From: Microlunatus parietis
GTDB lineage: Bacteria; Actinomycetota; Actinomycetes; Propionibacteriales; Propionibacteriaceae
Assembly: GCF_013407955.1 (NCBI RefSeq)
Contig: NZ_JACCBU010000001.1
Location: 2,790,001 to 2,854,000 of the forward strand
DNA length: 64,000 nucleotides
Direction of reading: 5' to 3'
Shown: positions 38,937-47,890 of the stretch, one piece after another
Layout: every line of letters starts with the position of its first letter
Position numbering within the stretch: position 1 is the stretch's first letter
Position numbers and translations under genes: made by a program
The notes under the pieces: generated by a model
Told to the model about the DNA's origin: nothing
Databases searched by the model: none
The model's input: the letters and a program-made list of their open reading frames with translations, nothing else

Positions 38937-39892
38937 CGCGAACCCTTCCGGTCCAGCAGCCGCGTCTGCATGAGCCGAGCCTGCCAGAACTGGTGCTCCT
39001 CCGGCGCGGCGGCCAGCCGGTCCAGGCGATCAAGCTCGGGCGCGAGCTCGGTGACCGGCAACCAACCGCGGTCGGCCACCAGCGACTCCAGCACAAGATC
39101 ATCGCCGAGCAGCGGCACGGTGTTCAGCCCGCAGGCGTACGGCAGCTCGGGCAGCGCCGCCGCCAAGGCCACCCCGGCCCGGATCCCGATCGACGTCTCC
39201 AGGGCGCTGGACACCACCACCGGCAACCCGATCCGCTCCGCGATCCGCAGCGCCGCCCGGACTCCGCCGAGCGGCTGCACCTTGAGCACCGCGATGTCGG
39301 CCGCCCCCAGTTCGGCCACCCGGTACGGATCCTCGGCCCGCCGGATCGACTCGTCGGCGGCGATCAGGATCCCCGTCCCGCGCAAGGACCGGCGCAACTC
39401 GGCCAACTCCTCGACGGTCCGGCACGGCTGCTCCGCGTACTCCAACCCGAACCGGTCCAACTCCCGCAGCGCCCGTGACGCGGCCGCCACGGACCAGCCG
39501 CCGTTGGCATCGACCCGGATCCGGCCGCCCGGCCCGAGCGCGTCCCGTACCGCCTCGACGCGGGCCAGGTCGTCGGCCAGGGTCTGGCCCGCCTCGGCCA
39601 CCTTCACCTTCGCGGTACGGCAGCCAGACCCGGCCGCGATCTCCCGGGCCCGGTCCGGCCCGACCGCCGGCACCGTCGCATTGACCTCGATCCGGTCCCG
39701 CACCGGTTTCGGCCAACCGACGTCAGCGGCCTCGTCCGCGGCCCGCAGCCAGGGCACCAACTCGGCGCCGCCATAGTCGAGGAACGGGCTCCACTCGGCC
39801 CACCCGGCCGGCCCCCGCCAGACCATCCCGTACCGGGTGTCGATGCCGCGGAACCGGACCCTCATCGGGATGCGATAGGTGATCGGCTGCAC
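38933..39892 (-). CDS. menC: o-Succinylbenzoate synthase
   Basis: 319 residues, enolase superfamily, dehydrating SHCHC to o-succinylbenzoate. KVKVAE (the KxK base), VDANGGW, EYAEQP, ADESIRR and LKVQPLGG give the catalytic lysines and metal-binding acids in order. GTG 39892 (start VQPITYRIPM) gives the normal MenC length. The open frame continues well upstream through the promoter of the divergent phosphatase gene and is not coding there. Confidence 0.93.
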   Translation of the reverse strand: MQPITYRIPMRVRFRGIDTRYGMVWRGPAGWAEWSPFLDYGGAELVPWLRAADEAADVGWPKPVRDRIEVNATVPAVGPDRAREIAAGSGCRTAKVKVAEAGQTLADDLARVEAVRDALGPGGRIRVDANGGWSVAAASRALRELDRFGLEYAEQPCRTVEELAELRRSLRGTGILIAADESIRRAEDPYRVAELGAADIAVLKVQPLGGVRAALRIAERIGLPVVVSSALETSIGIRAGVALAAALPELPYACGLNTVPLLGDDLVLESLVADRGWLPVTELAPELDRLDRLAAAPEEHQFWQARLMQTRLLDRKGSR

Positions 39893-40037
39893 CGGACCAG
39901 TCTCGCCGGTGCTGGTCGGCCAGCTGCGCCAACCCGTTCGCAACTGTTCGACCAGGCTTCCGCCGGAGCGTCTCGCGCGCGTCGCCGACAGCTTCCTAGC
40001 GTCGTGAGTCCAGGGACGAATTTCGAGGAGATACAGC

Positions 40038-41444
40038 ATGTCTGACCCCCAGACCCCTTCCCAGCCCGGTTCCGCCACCGACGGCACCGGCCGGCGCCAG
40101 TTCCTCCGCGGCGGACTCGCGGCCGCGGCCTCGCTGGCGGCGCTGGGCCCGCTCGAGGCCCTCGGCGCCCGGACCGCCGGTGCAGCGCCGATGACCAAGC
40201 ACGCGGTCGGCCCGGACTACGGGCCGCTGAGCCCGGTCAAGGACCACACCACCGGGCTGGAGCTGCTCCGGCTGCCGAAGGGCTTCGAGTATCTGTCGTT
40301 CGGCTGGACCGGTGACGAGATGTCCGACGGCAACCCGACGCCCAGCATGCACGACGGCATGGCGGCGTTCCACCGCCGCGACGACCGGATCGCGGTCGTC
40401 CGCAACCACGAGGTGGGCAGCTTCACCGGCGCGTTCGCCGACCCGGCGTACAACCGCAGCGCCGGCGGCGGGACCACGACGATGATCTTCGACCCTGGCG
40501 CCGGCGAGTTCACCGAGGCCCGGGCCAGCCTGTCCGGCACGATCCGCAACTGCGCCGGCGGCCCGACCCCGAACGGCAGCTGGCTCACCTGCGAGGAGAC
40601 CACGGTGGTCGGCGCCGACGGCACCCGGCACGGGTACGTCTTCGAGGTGCCGCACCACAAGGTCGGCGATCCGCGGCCGATCAAGGAGATGGGCCGCTAC
40701 AGCCACGAAGCGGTCGCCGTGCATCCGCGGACTGGTGTCGTCTACCTGACCGAGGACGACACCCCGGCCGGGTTCTACCGCTTCACCCCGAAGCGCCGGC
40801 ACACGCTGTCCGCCGGCGGCAAGTTGGAGATGCTCGTGATCAAGAACGACGACGGCTCCTCGTACAGCACCTATGCCGATCCGACCGGCACCGAGTACGA
40901 GACGTCCTGGGTCACCATCGACAACCCGGACTACGCCCCCGGCGAGGTACGGCCCGCGCTGCAGGGCCAGGCCAAAGGGGCGGCCGTGTTCCGGCGGCTC
41001 GAGGGCGCCTGGTGGGGCAACGACCGGGTCTACATCGTGTCGACCAGCGGCGGGCCGCAGGGGCAGGGCCAGGTCTTCGAGTACGACCCGGCCGAGGAGC
41101 GGATGCGCGTCCTGTTCGCCTCCCCGGACGCTTCCGTCCTGAACAACCCGGACAACATCTGCGTCAGCCCGCGCGGCGGCATCGTGCTCTGCGAGGACGG
41201 CAGCTCCGGCGAGTACCTGCACGGCCTGACCACCGACGGCGAGATCTTCCCGTTCGCGCTGAACCAGGTGGTGATCCCCGAGGGCGGCGTACCGGGGAAG
41301 AAGGTGGCGCCGGGCAACTACGGCGGCTCGGAGTGGTGCGGCTCGACGTTCGAGCCGAAGGAGGGCAAGTGGCTGTTCGCCAACGTGCAGTCCCCCGGGA
41401 TCACGTTCGCGATCACCGGGCCCTGGAAGAACGGGTCCCTCTAG
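40038..41444 (+). CDS. PhoX-family (DUF839) phosphatase, Tat-exported
   Basis: 468 residues. The twin-arginine signal GRRQFLRGGLAAAASLAAL (about 18-36) ends near an Ala-x-Ala site (RTAGAAP), so it is exported folded. The mature part has PhoX/DUF839 features: LPKGFEYLSFGWTG, VVRNHEVG, NCAGGPTPNGSWLTCEET (the family cysteine/metal region), SHEAVAVHP, YLTEDDTPAGFYRF and DNICVSPRGGIVLCEDG. PhoX enzymes are Ca/Fe-dependent phosphomonoesterases, but some DUF839 proteins have other roles, and this one is shorter than classical PhoX (~600). It is divergent from menC. Confidence 0.88.
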   Translation: MSDPQTPSQPGSATDGTGRRQFLRGGLAAAASLAALGPLEALGARTAGAAPMTKHAVGPDYGPLSPVKDHTTGLELLRLPKGFEYLSFGWTGDEMSDGNPTPSMHDGMAAFHRRDDRIAVVRNHEVGSFTGAFADPAYNRSAGGGTTTMIFDPGAGEFTEARASLSGTIRNCAGGPTPNGSWLTCEETTVVGADGTRHGYVFEVPHHKVGDPRPIKEMGRYSHEAVAVHPRTGVVYLTEDDTPAGFYRFTPKRRHTLSAGGKLEMLVIKNDDGSSYSTYADPTGTEYETSWVTIDNPDYAPGEVRPALQGQAKGAAVFRRLEGAWWGNDRVYIVSTSGGPQGQGQVFEYDPAEERMRVLFASPDASVLNNPDNICVSPRGGIVLCEDGSSGEYLHGLTTDGEIFPFALNQVVIPEGGVPGKKVAPGNYGGSEWCGSTFEPKEGKWLFANVQSPGITFAITGPWKNGSL

Positions 41445-41507
41445 CCCCTTCCGCCCCACCTCACCAGGTTTCCTGTCGCTTTACGCGAGAAACTTCCCTG
41501 GTAAAGC

Positions 41508-41538
41508 GCCAGTTTTTCACGTTACGTGAAAAACTGGC
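41508..41538. terminator. Perfect 14-bp hairpin after the phosphatase gene
   Basis: GCCAGTTTTTCACG (41508-41521), loop TTA, CGTGAAAAACTGGC (41525-41538). It is embedded in a wider set of partial inverted repeats at 41449-41560 (ccgccccac with its complement near 41550; ccaggtttc with gaaac..cctgg near 41466-41501). It sits 63 bases after the phosphatase stop and 47 before menE. The A/T-rich stem stands out in GC-rich DNA. Confidence 0.8.
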
Positions 41539-41585
41539 AGGCTCCCGGAATGGGGCGGCCGCGGTAGGGCTGGGAGACTGGCGGG

Positions 41586-42701
41586 GTGCTGATCGTCGAA
41601 CCCACGCCGGAGGCGTTGACCCCGGCGCTGGCGGCGGCGCTGGCCGGCGGCGAGCCGGTCGCGCCGCTGCCGCTCGACCCGGCCGAGCGGCGGACCGCGC
41701 TCGCGATGCTTCGACCGGACCAGCCGCTGGAGTCCGGCGAGGTCGCTGCGCTGCTCGCCACCTCCGGGTCGACCGGCCAGCCGAAGGGCGTGCTGCTGTC
41801 GGCGGCCGCCATGATCGCCGGCGCCGAGGCGACCCATGATCGACTCGGCGGGCCGGGGTCGTGGACCCTGGCGCTGCCGGCCCACTACGTCGCCGGGTTG
41901 ATGGTGATCGTCCGCGGCCTGGTCGCCGGTCGCCCGGTGGCCACGGTCCGTGGTGATCTTGCCGATCTCACCGCACCGGCCGACGCCGGCCCGCACTACC
42001 TGTCGCTGGTGCCGACCCAGCTCGCCCGCGCCCTGAAGACGCCCGAGATCACTGCGGCGTTGACCGGCTTCGACACGATCCTGCTCGGCGGGGCGCCGGT
42101 CGGACCGGCCCTGCTCGAGGAGGCTCGGCGGGCCGGGTTGCGGGTGATCACCACGTACGGCACCAGCGAGACCTGCGGCGGCTGCGTCTACGACGGGATC
42201 CCGTTGCCCGGGGTCAAGATCACGCTGGAGCCGGCCAGCGACCGGGTCATGATCACCGCGCCGATGGTGTTCTCCGGCTACCGGCTCCGGCCCGACCTGA
42301 CCCAGGTCGCGCTGCGCGAGGACGCGACCGGACGGACCTTGATCACGAACGACCGCGGCCGCTGGGACCATGATCGACTGACCGTACTCGGCCGCCTCGA
42401 CGACGTCGTGATCACCGGCGGGATCAACGTCGACCTGGCCCAGCTGGAATGCCTGGCCGCCGAGTCCCCGGCCGCCGGCCGGGCGGAGTTGGCGATCATC
42501 GGCGTACCCGACCCGACCTGGGGGACCATGATCATCGCCGTCGCCGACGGACCTGTCGGACTGGCCGAACTGCGGGCCGACCTGGCCACCCGTTTGCCGG
42601 AACGCGGACTTCCCCGCCGGATGGTCCAGCTGCCCGCGCTGCCGCGGACCAGCAGCGGCAAGATCGACCGGCAGCGGCTGATCCAGCTCGTGACTGGGTA
42701 G
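41586..42701 (+). CDS. menE: o-Succinylbenzoate-CoA ligase
   Basis: 371 residues from GTG 41586, the short actinobacterial MenE form of the acyl-adenylate family. AMP-binding P-loop ATSGSTGQPKGVLL (about 58-71), TTYGTSETCGG (about 190), TNDRGRWD (the D-x-G-x hinge region, about 250) and the C-terminal LPRTSSGKIDRQ with the catalytic Lys. It activates o-succinylbenzoate for MenB. menA follows with only a two-base gap. Confidence 0.93.
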   Translation: MLIVEPTPEALTPALAAALAGGEPVAPLPLDPAERRTALAMLRPDQPLESGEVAALLATSGSTGQPKGVLLSAAAMIAGAEATHDRLGGPGSWTLALPAHYVAGLMVIVRGLVAGRPVATVRGDLADLTAPADAGPHYLSLVPTQLARALKTPEITAALTGFDTILLGGAPVGPALLEEARRAGLRVITTYGTSETCGGCVYDGIPLPGVKITLEPASDRVMITAPMVFSGYRLRPDLTQVALREDATGRTLITNDRGRWDHDRLTVLGRLDDVVITGGINVDLAQLECLAAESPAAGRAELAIIGVPDPTWGTMIIAVADGPVGLAELRADLATRLPERGLPRRMVQLPALPRTSSGKIDRQRLIQLVTG

Positions 42702-42702
42702 C

Positions 42703-43614
42703 GTGAGCCCGGTGAGCGAGGACGTGACCACCGCGACTCCGCGGCAATGGCTGGCCGGAGCGCGCCCGCAGACCCTGCCCGCGGCGCTGACGCCGGTGAT
42801 CGTCGGCTCCGCGCTGGCCCATGCCGCCGGCGGCTTCGCCCTGTTGCCGGCGCTGCTGGCGCTGCTGGTCGCGCTGGCCCTGCAGATCGGGGTGAATTAC
42901 GCCAACGACTACTCCGACGGGATCCGCGGCACCGACAAGGACCGGGTCGGCCCGCTGCGCCTGGTCGGCTCCGGCCTGGCCCGGCCGAGGACGGTCCGGA
43001 CCGCGGCGTTCGTCAGCTTCGGCGTCGCGGCCGTCGCCGGGCTGGCACTGGTCGTGCTGTCCGGCCAGTGGTGGCTGATCGCGGTCGGCGCGGCGTCGAT
43101 CCTGGCCGCCTGGTACTACACCGGCGGCCGGCGTCCGTACGGCTATCTGGGCCTCGGCGAGCTGTTCGTCTTCGTCTTCTTCGGCCTGATCGCCGGCTGC
43201 GGCACGACCCTGGTCCAGTTCGGCGCGATCACTCCGGCGGCCCTGGTCGGCGCGGCTGCCGTCGGCTGCTGGACGACCGCGATCCTGGTCGCCAACAACC
43301 TGCGCGACCTGGTCGGCGACCAGGCGTCCGGCAAGCTCACCCTCGCGGTCCGGCTCGGCGACCGGGCCACCCGGATCCTCTACGCCGGCCTGATCGGCGC
43401 CGCCGCGGCCGGCCTGATCGTGGTCGCCGCCCTGACCAGCTGGTGGGCGCTGCTGGCCTTGGTCGGGGTCGCGTTGCTGGTCCCGTCGGTGCTCGCCGTG
43501 CTCCGCGGCGCCGCGGGCCGAGACCTGATCGGAGTCCTGAAGACCACCGGCCGGACCGAGGTCCTGGCCGCGCTGGCGCTCGCGATCGGCCTGGTCGTCG
43601 CCGGGCTCACGTAG
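42703..43614 (+). CDS. menA: 1,4-Dihydroxy-2-naphthoate polyprenyltransferase
   Basis: 303 residues, UbiA superfamily with about nine membrane helices. First Asp motif NYANDYSDGIRGTD (about 65-78) and second NNLRDLVGDQASGKLTLAVRLG (about 200-220) bind Mg and the prenyl diphosphate. RPQTLPAALTPVIVGSA near residue 20 is typical of MenA. It joins the product of the polyprenyl synthase at 4.4 kb to DHNA in the membrane. GTG 42703 follows menE; GTG 42712 is an alternative. Confidence 0.95.
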   Translation: MSPVSEDVTTATPRQWLAGARPQTLPAALTPVIVGSALAHAAGGFALLPALLALLVALALQIGVNYANDYSDGIRGTDKDRVGPLRLVGSGLARPRTVRTAAFVSFGVAAVAGLALVVLSGQWWLIAVGAASILAAWYYTGGRRPYGYLGLGELFVFVFFGLIAGCGTTLVQFGAITPAALVGAAAVGCWTTAILVANNLRDLVGDQASGKLTLAVRLGDRATRILYAGLIGAAAAGLIVVAALTSWWALLALVGVALLVPSVLAVLRGAAGRDLIGVLKTTGRTEVLAALALAIGLVVAGLT

Positions 43615-43703
43615 CGGGAGCGTGCCCCGCGCCGCACGTTCAGGGAGGGCGGAATCGGCTAGGCTCACCAGCATTCGTCCGGCGCACTTTGGGAGGACAA
43701 GGA

Positions 43704-46700
43704 GTGCTGATTGCGGTCGCGGGCGCGCCCGCTTCCGCGCCCGGAGTCACGGACCGGCTGCGGGGCCAGTGTGCCGCCCTCCCGGTACGGGCTCGGGCCC
43801 GCACCGCAGACCTGCCCGATACGGATTCGGCCGGCGTGCTGACCGGCCTCGCCGACCTCGCCGACGAGGCGTCGGCCAACGGGGAGCCGCTCGCGGTCTG
43901 TGCCGCCGATCTGCTGGTCTCGGACACACCGCTGCTGCAGGTCCTGGACGACCCCCGCGACGGGTCGCGCGCGCTGATCGAAACCCTGGACCAGACCGCG
44001 CAGGTCGCCCCGACGTGCGCGATCCGGGTGGTCCGTGGCCAGTTGGTCGGCGTCGCCACAGCTCGGCACCAGTTGGGCGAGGCCACCGGTACGTTCCTCG
44101 GGCTGCTGGTGCTGCGGCCGGCGGATCTGCCGGCCGCCGCCGCGGCCTGGCGGGACGCCGCCGCCCTGCTCGTCGACCGCGGCTGGACCGACCTCGACCC
44201 GATCCAGACCGCGTTGCTCGCCCTGGTCCGGTCCGGCGCCGCGCTCACCGCGGTGCCGATCGACGGCTACCTCGGCGCCCGCGGCGCCGACGCCACCCCC
44301 GAGCTGCTCGGCCGGGTGGAGCGGCTGAACGAGGCCGACATCGCCTGGCGGCGGGCGTCCCGGCCGGGTGACGGCGTCTGGTCGACGTTCGTCCTGCGGC
44401 CGATCTCCCGGCGGCTGAGCCGCTGGGCGGTGCGGGTCGGGCTGACCCCCAACGCGCTGACCTTGATCAGCCTGGTGGTCGCGTTCGGGGCCTGCGCCAT
44501 GATCGCGTTCGGTCCGCTGCCGGCGGTGATCATCGCCGCGGTCCTGCTGCAGTTCTCGTTGATCATCGACTGCTCCGACGGCGAGGTGGCCCGGTCCACC
44601 CGGTCCTACACGCCGTTCGGGGCCTGGGCCGACCTGACCTCGGACCGGGTCAAGGAATACCTGGCCCTGGCCGCCCTCGCCGTCTGTGCGGTACGAGGCG
44701 ACGGCGACGCCTGGCTGCTGGCGGTGGCCGCACTCGGCCTGCAGACCGTACGGCACCTGCAGGACTACTCCTTCGCCGACACGGTGCTGATCTGGTGGCG
44801 CCGGCCGCGACCCGATCTGCGGCCGCTCCGCGAGACCGCGCCGGTCAGCCGCAAGTCCGGCCCGAGCGACGCGGTGGCCCGGATCATCGGCACCCCGACC
44901 GGACCGGTGCACTGGATCAAGCAGGCCCTGCACGCCCAGATCGGTGAACGCTGGCTGGTGCTGACGGTCGGCCTGATCGTCGGCGGACCGGTCGCCGCCC
45001 TGATCGCGTACCTGGTGCTGGTGGGCATCGCCGAACTCTGGACGCTGACCGGCTGGTTCCTGCGTACGGTCACCCGGCGGGACCGGTCCGCGCTGCCCGA
45101 AGCAGCCGCCGTGCTGCTGGCCCGACTCCGCGACGACGGCGTCCTGGTCAAGCTGCTGGCCGGCCGGCCGCGGCGTCCGCTGGCCTGGCTGTTGCCGCCG
45201 CTGCTGACCGGGCTGGAGGGCCTGACCGTGCTGGTCACGACCGCCCTGGTCGCACCGTCGGCGCTCTGGCTCGGCTTCGCCTGGCTCGCCGTCGTCGCGG
45301 CGCGCCGGTACGACCTGTTCTACCGGCACCGCACCGGGCGGCGTCCGCTGCCGTACCTGCTGTCGGTGCTCGGCGGCGGCTGGCCGGTCCGGATCCCCGC
45401 GCTGATCATCGGCGCCCTGAGCGGGCCGACCGGGCACACCTGGCTGCTCGGCGTCGGCAGCGTCTGGCTGGCCCTGGTCGTGCTGCCGGAGAGCCTCGGC
45501 TCCGCGCTGGCCTCGCTCCGGCCGGCCGGCCGTGACTACGGTGACCGGCCGCCGTTGACCGGTCCGGCCCGGCTGCGGCTGGCGAAGTCGGTGCTGCGGC
45601 GGGCCGTCTCGGTGCCGGTCAGCCGGCTGCTGATGGTGCTTCGCCCGCCGCGCCGGCAGGCCCTGGTCGGCGGGTTGCCGGACACCGAGGAGAACTCGCT
45701 GGTGACGGCGATCGGGCTGACCCGGCGGTACGGCGGCCGAGTCTTCCTGGTCGCCAATGACGTCGAGGTGGTCCGCACCCAGCTGCGCCGGGTGGCCGAA
45801 CTGCTCGGCGACGGCGAGGCCGCGGAGCGGGTGACCGTGATCAGCAAGGCCGGCCTGAGCACGTACCTGATCTTCATCGACAGCGAACTGGTCCTCTACA
45901 CCCACGGGTTGTACGACTCGCCGCGGCCGGTCCGGCGCCGGCTGCACGTCAACCTCTGGCACGGCACCGGCCCGAAGTGGAACGCCAACGCCAACTTCGC
46001 CCAGCGGATCGGCGCGCAGGCCCACTCCGCGTCCAGCCCGCTCTGGGGCCTGGAGGCGATCCGGGCCCTGTCGATGCGGCCGGAGACCGCCTTGGTGGCC
46101 GGCAATCCGCGGCAGGACGTGATCGCCGCGTCGACCGACCGGGCCGCCGTGGCGGCGTTGGGCCTGGATCCCGAGCGGCCGTACGTGCTCTGGCTGCCGA
46201 CCTTCCGCCGCTCCACCGCGGCCGGGCTGGTCGGGCTGGCCGAGGGCGAGTCGCTGTCCCCGGCGGCGGCCGCGGCGTTCCTGGCGGCGGCCGACCGGGC
46301 GGGCGTGCAGTTGATCATCAAGCCGCACCGGCTGGACGCCGACCGGCTCGGCGAACTCGGGCTGACCGTGATCACCGACGCCGACCTGAGCGCCGCCGGA
46401 GTGACCCTGTACCAGCTGATCGGGCTGGCCGACGGGTTGCTGTCGGACTACTCGAGCGTCTGGGTCGACTACCTGGACACCGGCCGATCCATCGGGCTGT
46501 ACGTTCCGGATCTGGCGAGTTACACCGCCGGCCGCGGCCTGAACCTGCCCCAGCTCGGCGACGTCGCCGGCGAGTTGATCATCACCGAGGAGTCGGCCAC
46601 CGAGTTCTTCTCCGCAGTCGCGGACGGCAAGTGTTTCGCCGAGGACGCGCAGCTCCGCCTCCGCCGCCGGCTGGCCATGATCACGGTGCCCCTCGGCTCC

Positions 46701-46760
46701 CGTACCGACGCGCTGCTGACCGATCTGAAGGCGCTGGCCCCGGACCTGTCGCTGGACTGA
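43704..46760 (+). CDS. Fusion: CDP-alcohol phosphotransferase + CDP-glycerol glycerophosphotransferase
   Basis: 1018 residues from GTG 43704 (GGGAGG seven bases upstream). Residues 1-215 look like a degenerate nucleotidyltransferase domain (AVCAADLLVSD; no clear G-G-x-T-R). Residues ~240-430 are a membrane CDP-alcohol phosphatidyltransferase with the full signature DGEVARSTRSYTPFGAWAD..SD (D292-D314). Further helices at about 430-630 lead to a TagB/TagF-like C-terminal domain: NLWHGTGPKW (~750), GNPRQDVI (~800) and LLSDYSSVWVDYL (~912). This suggests one protein that makes a lipid-linked or CDP-activated alcohol phosphate and polymerises glycerol (or similar) phosphate into a wall teichoic-acid-like polymer. 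The substrates are inferred. Confidence 0.85.
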   Translation: MLIAVAGAPASAPGVTDRLRGQCAALPVRARARTADLPDTDSAGVLTGLADLADEASANGEPLAVCAADLLVSDTPLLQVLDDPRDGSRALIETLDQTAQVAPTCAIRVVRGQLVGVATARHQLGEATGTFLGLLVLRPADLPAAAAAWRDAAALLVDRGWTDLDPIQTALLALVRSGAALTAVPIDGYLGARGADATPELLGRVERLNEADIAWRRASRPGDGVWSTFVLRPISRRLSRWAVRVGLTPNALTLISLVVAFGACAMIAFGPLPAVIIAAVLLQFSLIIDCSDGEVARSTRSYTPFGAWADLTSDRVKEYLALAALAVCAVRGDGDAWLLAVAALGLQTVRHLQDYSFADTVLIWWRRPRPDLRPLRETAPVSRKSGPSDAVARIIGTPTGPVHWIKQALHAQIGERWLVLTVGLIVGGPVAALIAYLVLVGIAELWTLTGWFLRTVTRRDRSALPEAAAVLLARLRDDGVLVKLLAGRPRRPLAWLLPPLLTGLEGLTVLVTTALVAPSALWLGFAWLAVVAARRYDLFYRHRTGRRPLPYLLSVLGGGWPVRIPALIIGALSGPTGHTWLLGVGSVWLALVVLPESLGSALASLRPAGRDYGDRPPLTGPARLRLAKSVLRRAVSVPVSRLLMVLRPPRRQALVGGLPDTEENSLVTAIGLTRRYGGRVFLVANDVEVVRTQLRRVAELLGDGEAAERVTVISKAGLSTYLIFIDSELVLYTHGLYDSPRPVRRRLHVNLWHGTGPKWNANANFAQRIGAQAHSASSPLWGLEAIRALSMRPETALVAGNPRQDVIAASTDRAAVAALGLDPERPYVLWLPTFRRSTAAGLVGLAEGESLSPAAAAAFLAAADRAGVQLIIKPHRLDADRLGELGLTVITDADLSAAGVTLYQLIGLADGLLSDYSSVWVDYLDTGRSIGLYVPDLASYTAGRGLNLPQLGDVAGELIITEESATEFFSAVADGKCFAEDAQLRLRRRLAMITVPLGSRTDALLTDLKALAPDLSLD

Positions 46761-46765
46761 GAAGC

Positions 46766-47759
46766 ATGTCCTCGACCGTGCACCGGATGGGCGATGCGCT
46801 GCGCGCCGCCCTGCACGGCCTGCCGGCGCTGGCCTGGTACGAGATCGCCCGGACCAGGCTCGACCAACTCGCCGCGGCCGTCACCGACACGCTGGCCGGG
46901 TCCACCTGGACCGAGCCTGCCCCACGCCACCACCGGCTACACCGACGCGGCCCGCCACCTGACCACTGCCGCCGACTGCCAGACTGCCGGCCACCACGGC
47001 GTGATCAACTGGCTCACCACGAACGGTGCCGGCGAACCGGCCGCCGACGGAACCTGGCACGCCGACCTCGGCCACCCCGCCGCCTGCCAGGGCCCGCAAC
47101 TGCTGTGGATCGCGATCTATCTCCACGACGCCGCCCGCACCATCGACCCCCAGGTCTTCGCCGAAGCAGCCCGACGAGCCGGCGAAACCCACCAAGCCGT
47201 CACCGGCGTCCTCGCCGGAACCAGCCACCCCGGCGGCCAGATCGCCCTGCGGGCCTTCCTTCAGGAACACGCGGAGCTGGTCTCGGCCGAAGATCTCGTG
47301 GCGTCGGCGAACCGCTCCCTGCTGATCTACCTGCACGCCGGCGTAGGCCAAGCCGTCGCCACCAGCATCCCGGCCGCGCCCTCGGCTTCGGGACCGGCGC
47401 CCGCAACCGGTAACTGGGCCGCACCCGGCAGCCGAAGCCACGGCAGGACCGTCAACGCGATCTACGAGATCTTCGTCCAGCACCGAGCCGCCCGACTGTC
47501 CGGCCGCGACCACGGCGAAAGTGTCGTCGGTCAGGAATACAAGGTCGAACACGACGGCAGCCAAGCCTGGCTCGACACTGTCCTCGTCGAAGAACGCGAC
47601 GGCGAGCCAACCGAGATCGGCATCGACGCCAAGGGCAGCTACGCCCAGATCGTCGATAAAGACAGCGGAAAGTTCAAGGCGTTCTGGCGCAATTTCAAGA
47701 GCGACAAAGGTGGCCTCGAGAGTGAGATTCGCCAGGCAGTGCGTCAGGCCAAGCCATGA
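46766..47759 (+). pseudogene. Toxin-like protein with C-terminal PD-(D/E)xK nuclease domain, apparent frameshift
   Basis: ATG 46766 begins MSSTVHRMGDALRAALHG in one frame. From the four-C run at 46920-46923 the coding frame switches (ATTGYTDAARHLTTAADCQTAGHHG onward) and continues to TGA 47757-47759. Removing one C gives one protein of about 330 residues. The N-terminal ~200 residues are not a family I know. The last ~100 (GQEYKVEHDG...WLDTVLVEERDGEPTEIGIDAKGSYAQ) have the Asp..Asp-x-Lys pattern of Tox-REase-5-like polymorphic toxin nucleases. No secretion signal is visible. It overlaps the next small ORF by ATGA. Confidence 0.65.
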
Positions 47760-47890
47760 ATGGACCTATTGAGTGGTGGTGTTTGGAACGCGAAACCGCC
47801 CGGGCATTCAATCGCGCGTTCGCGTTGGATGCACGCCTCGCAGGACGAGTGCGGGCAAGATGGGTACCCATCCCGGAGGAGTGGACATGA
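47756..47890 (+). CDS. 44-residue ORF coupled between toxin-like and immunity-like genes
   Basis: ATG 47756 overlaps the toxin stop (ATGA), and its TGA (47888-47890) overlaps the next ATG 47887 (ATGA), the same coupling on both sides. The product starts MNGPIEWWCLERETARAFNR and ends WVPIPEEWT: Trp-rich at both ends with a basic amphipathic middle. The sequence GGAGGAG near its 3' end doubles as the Shine-Dalgarno for the next gene. No homology recognised. It could be a small immunity or accessory protein, or simply a coupling leader. Confidence 0.5.
   Translation: MNGPIEWWCLERETARAFNRAFALDARLAGRVRARWVPIPEEWT

Noticed and set aside
42747..43703. Upstream extension of the CDP-alcohol/TagF-like ORF to 42747
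   Set aside because: This stretch is the menA gene in another frame, and its translation is Arg/Gly/Pro-rich. The real start is GTG 43704 with a good ribosome-binding site.
43620..46330. Minus-strand 887-codon frame opposite the fusion gene
   Set aside because: Gln/Arg/Pro-rich shadow without any domain signature; the plus strand has intact enzyme motifs throughout.
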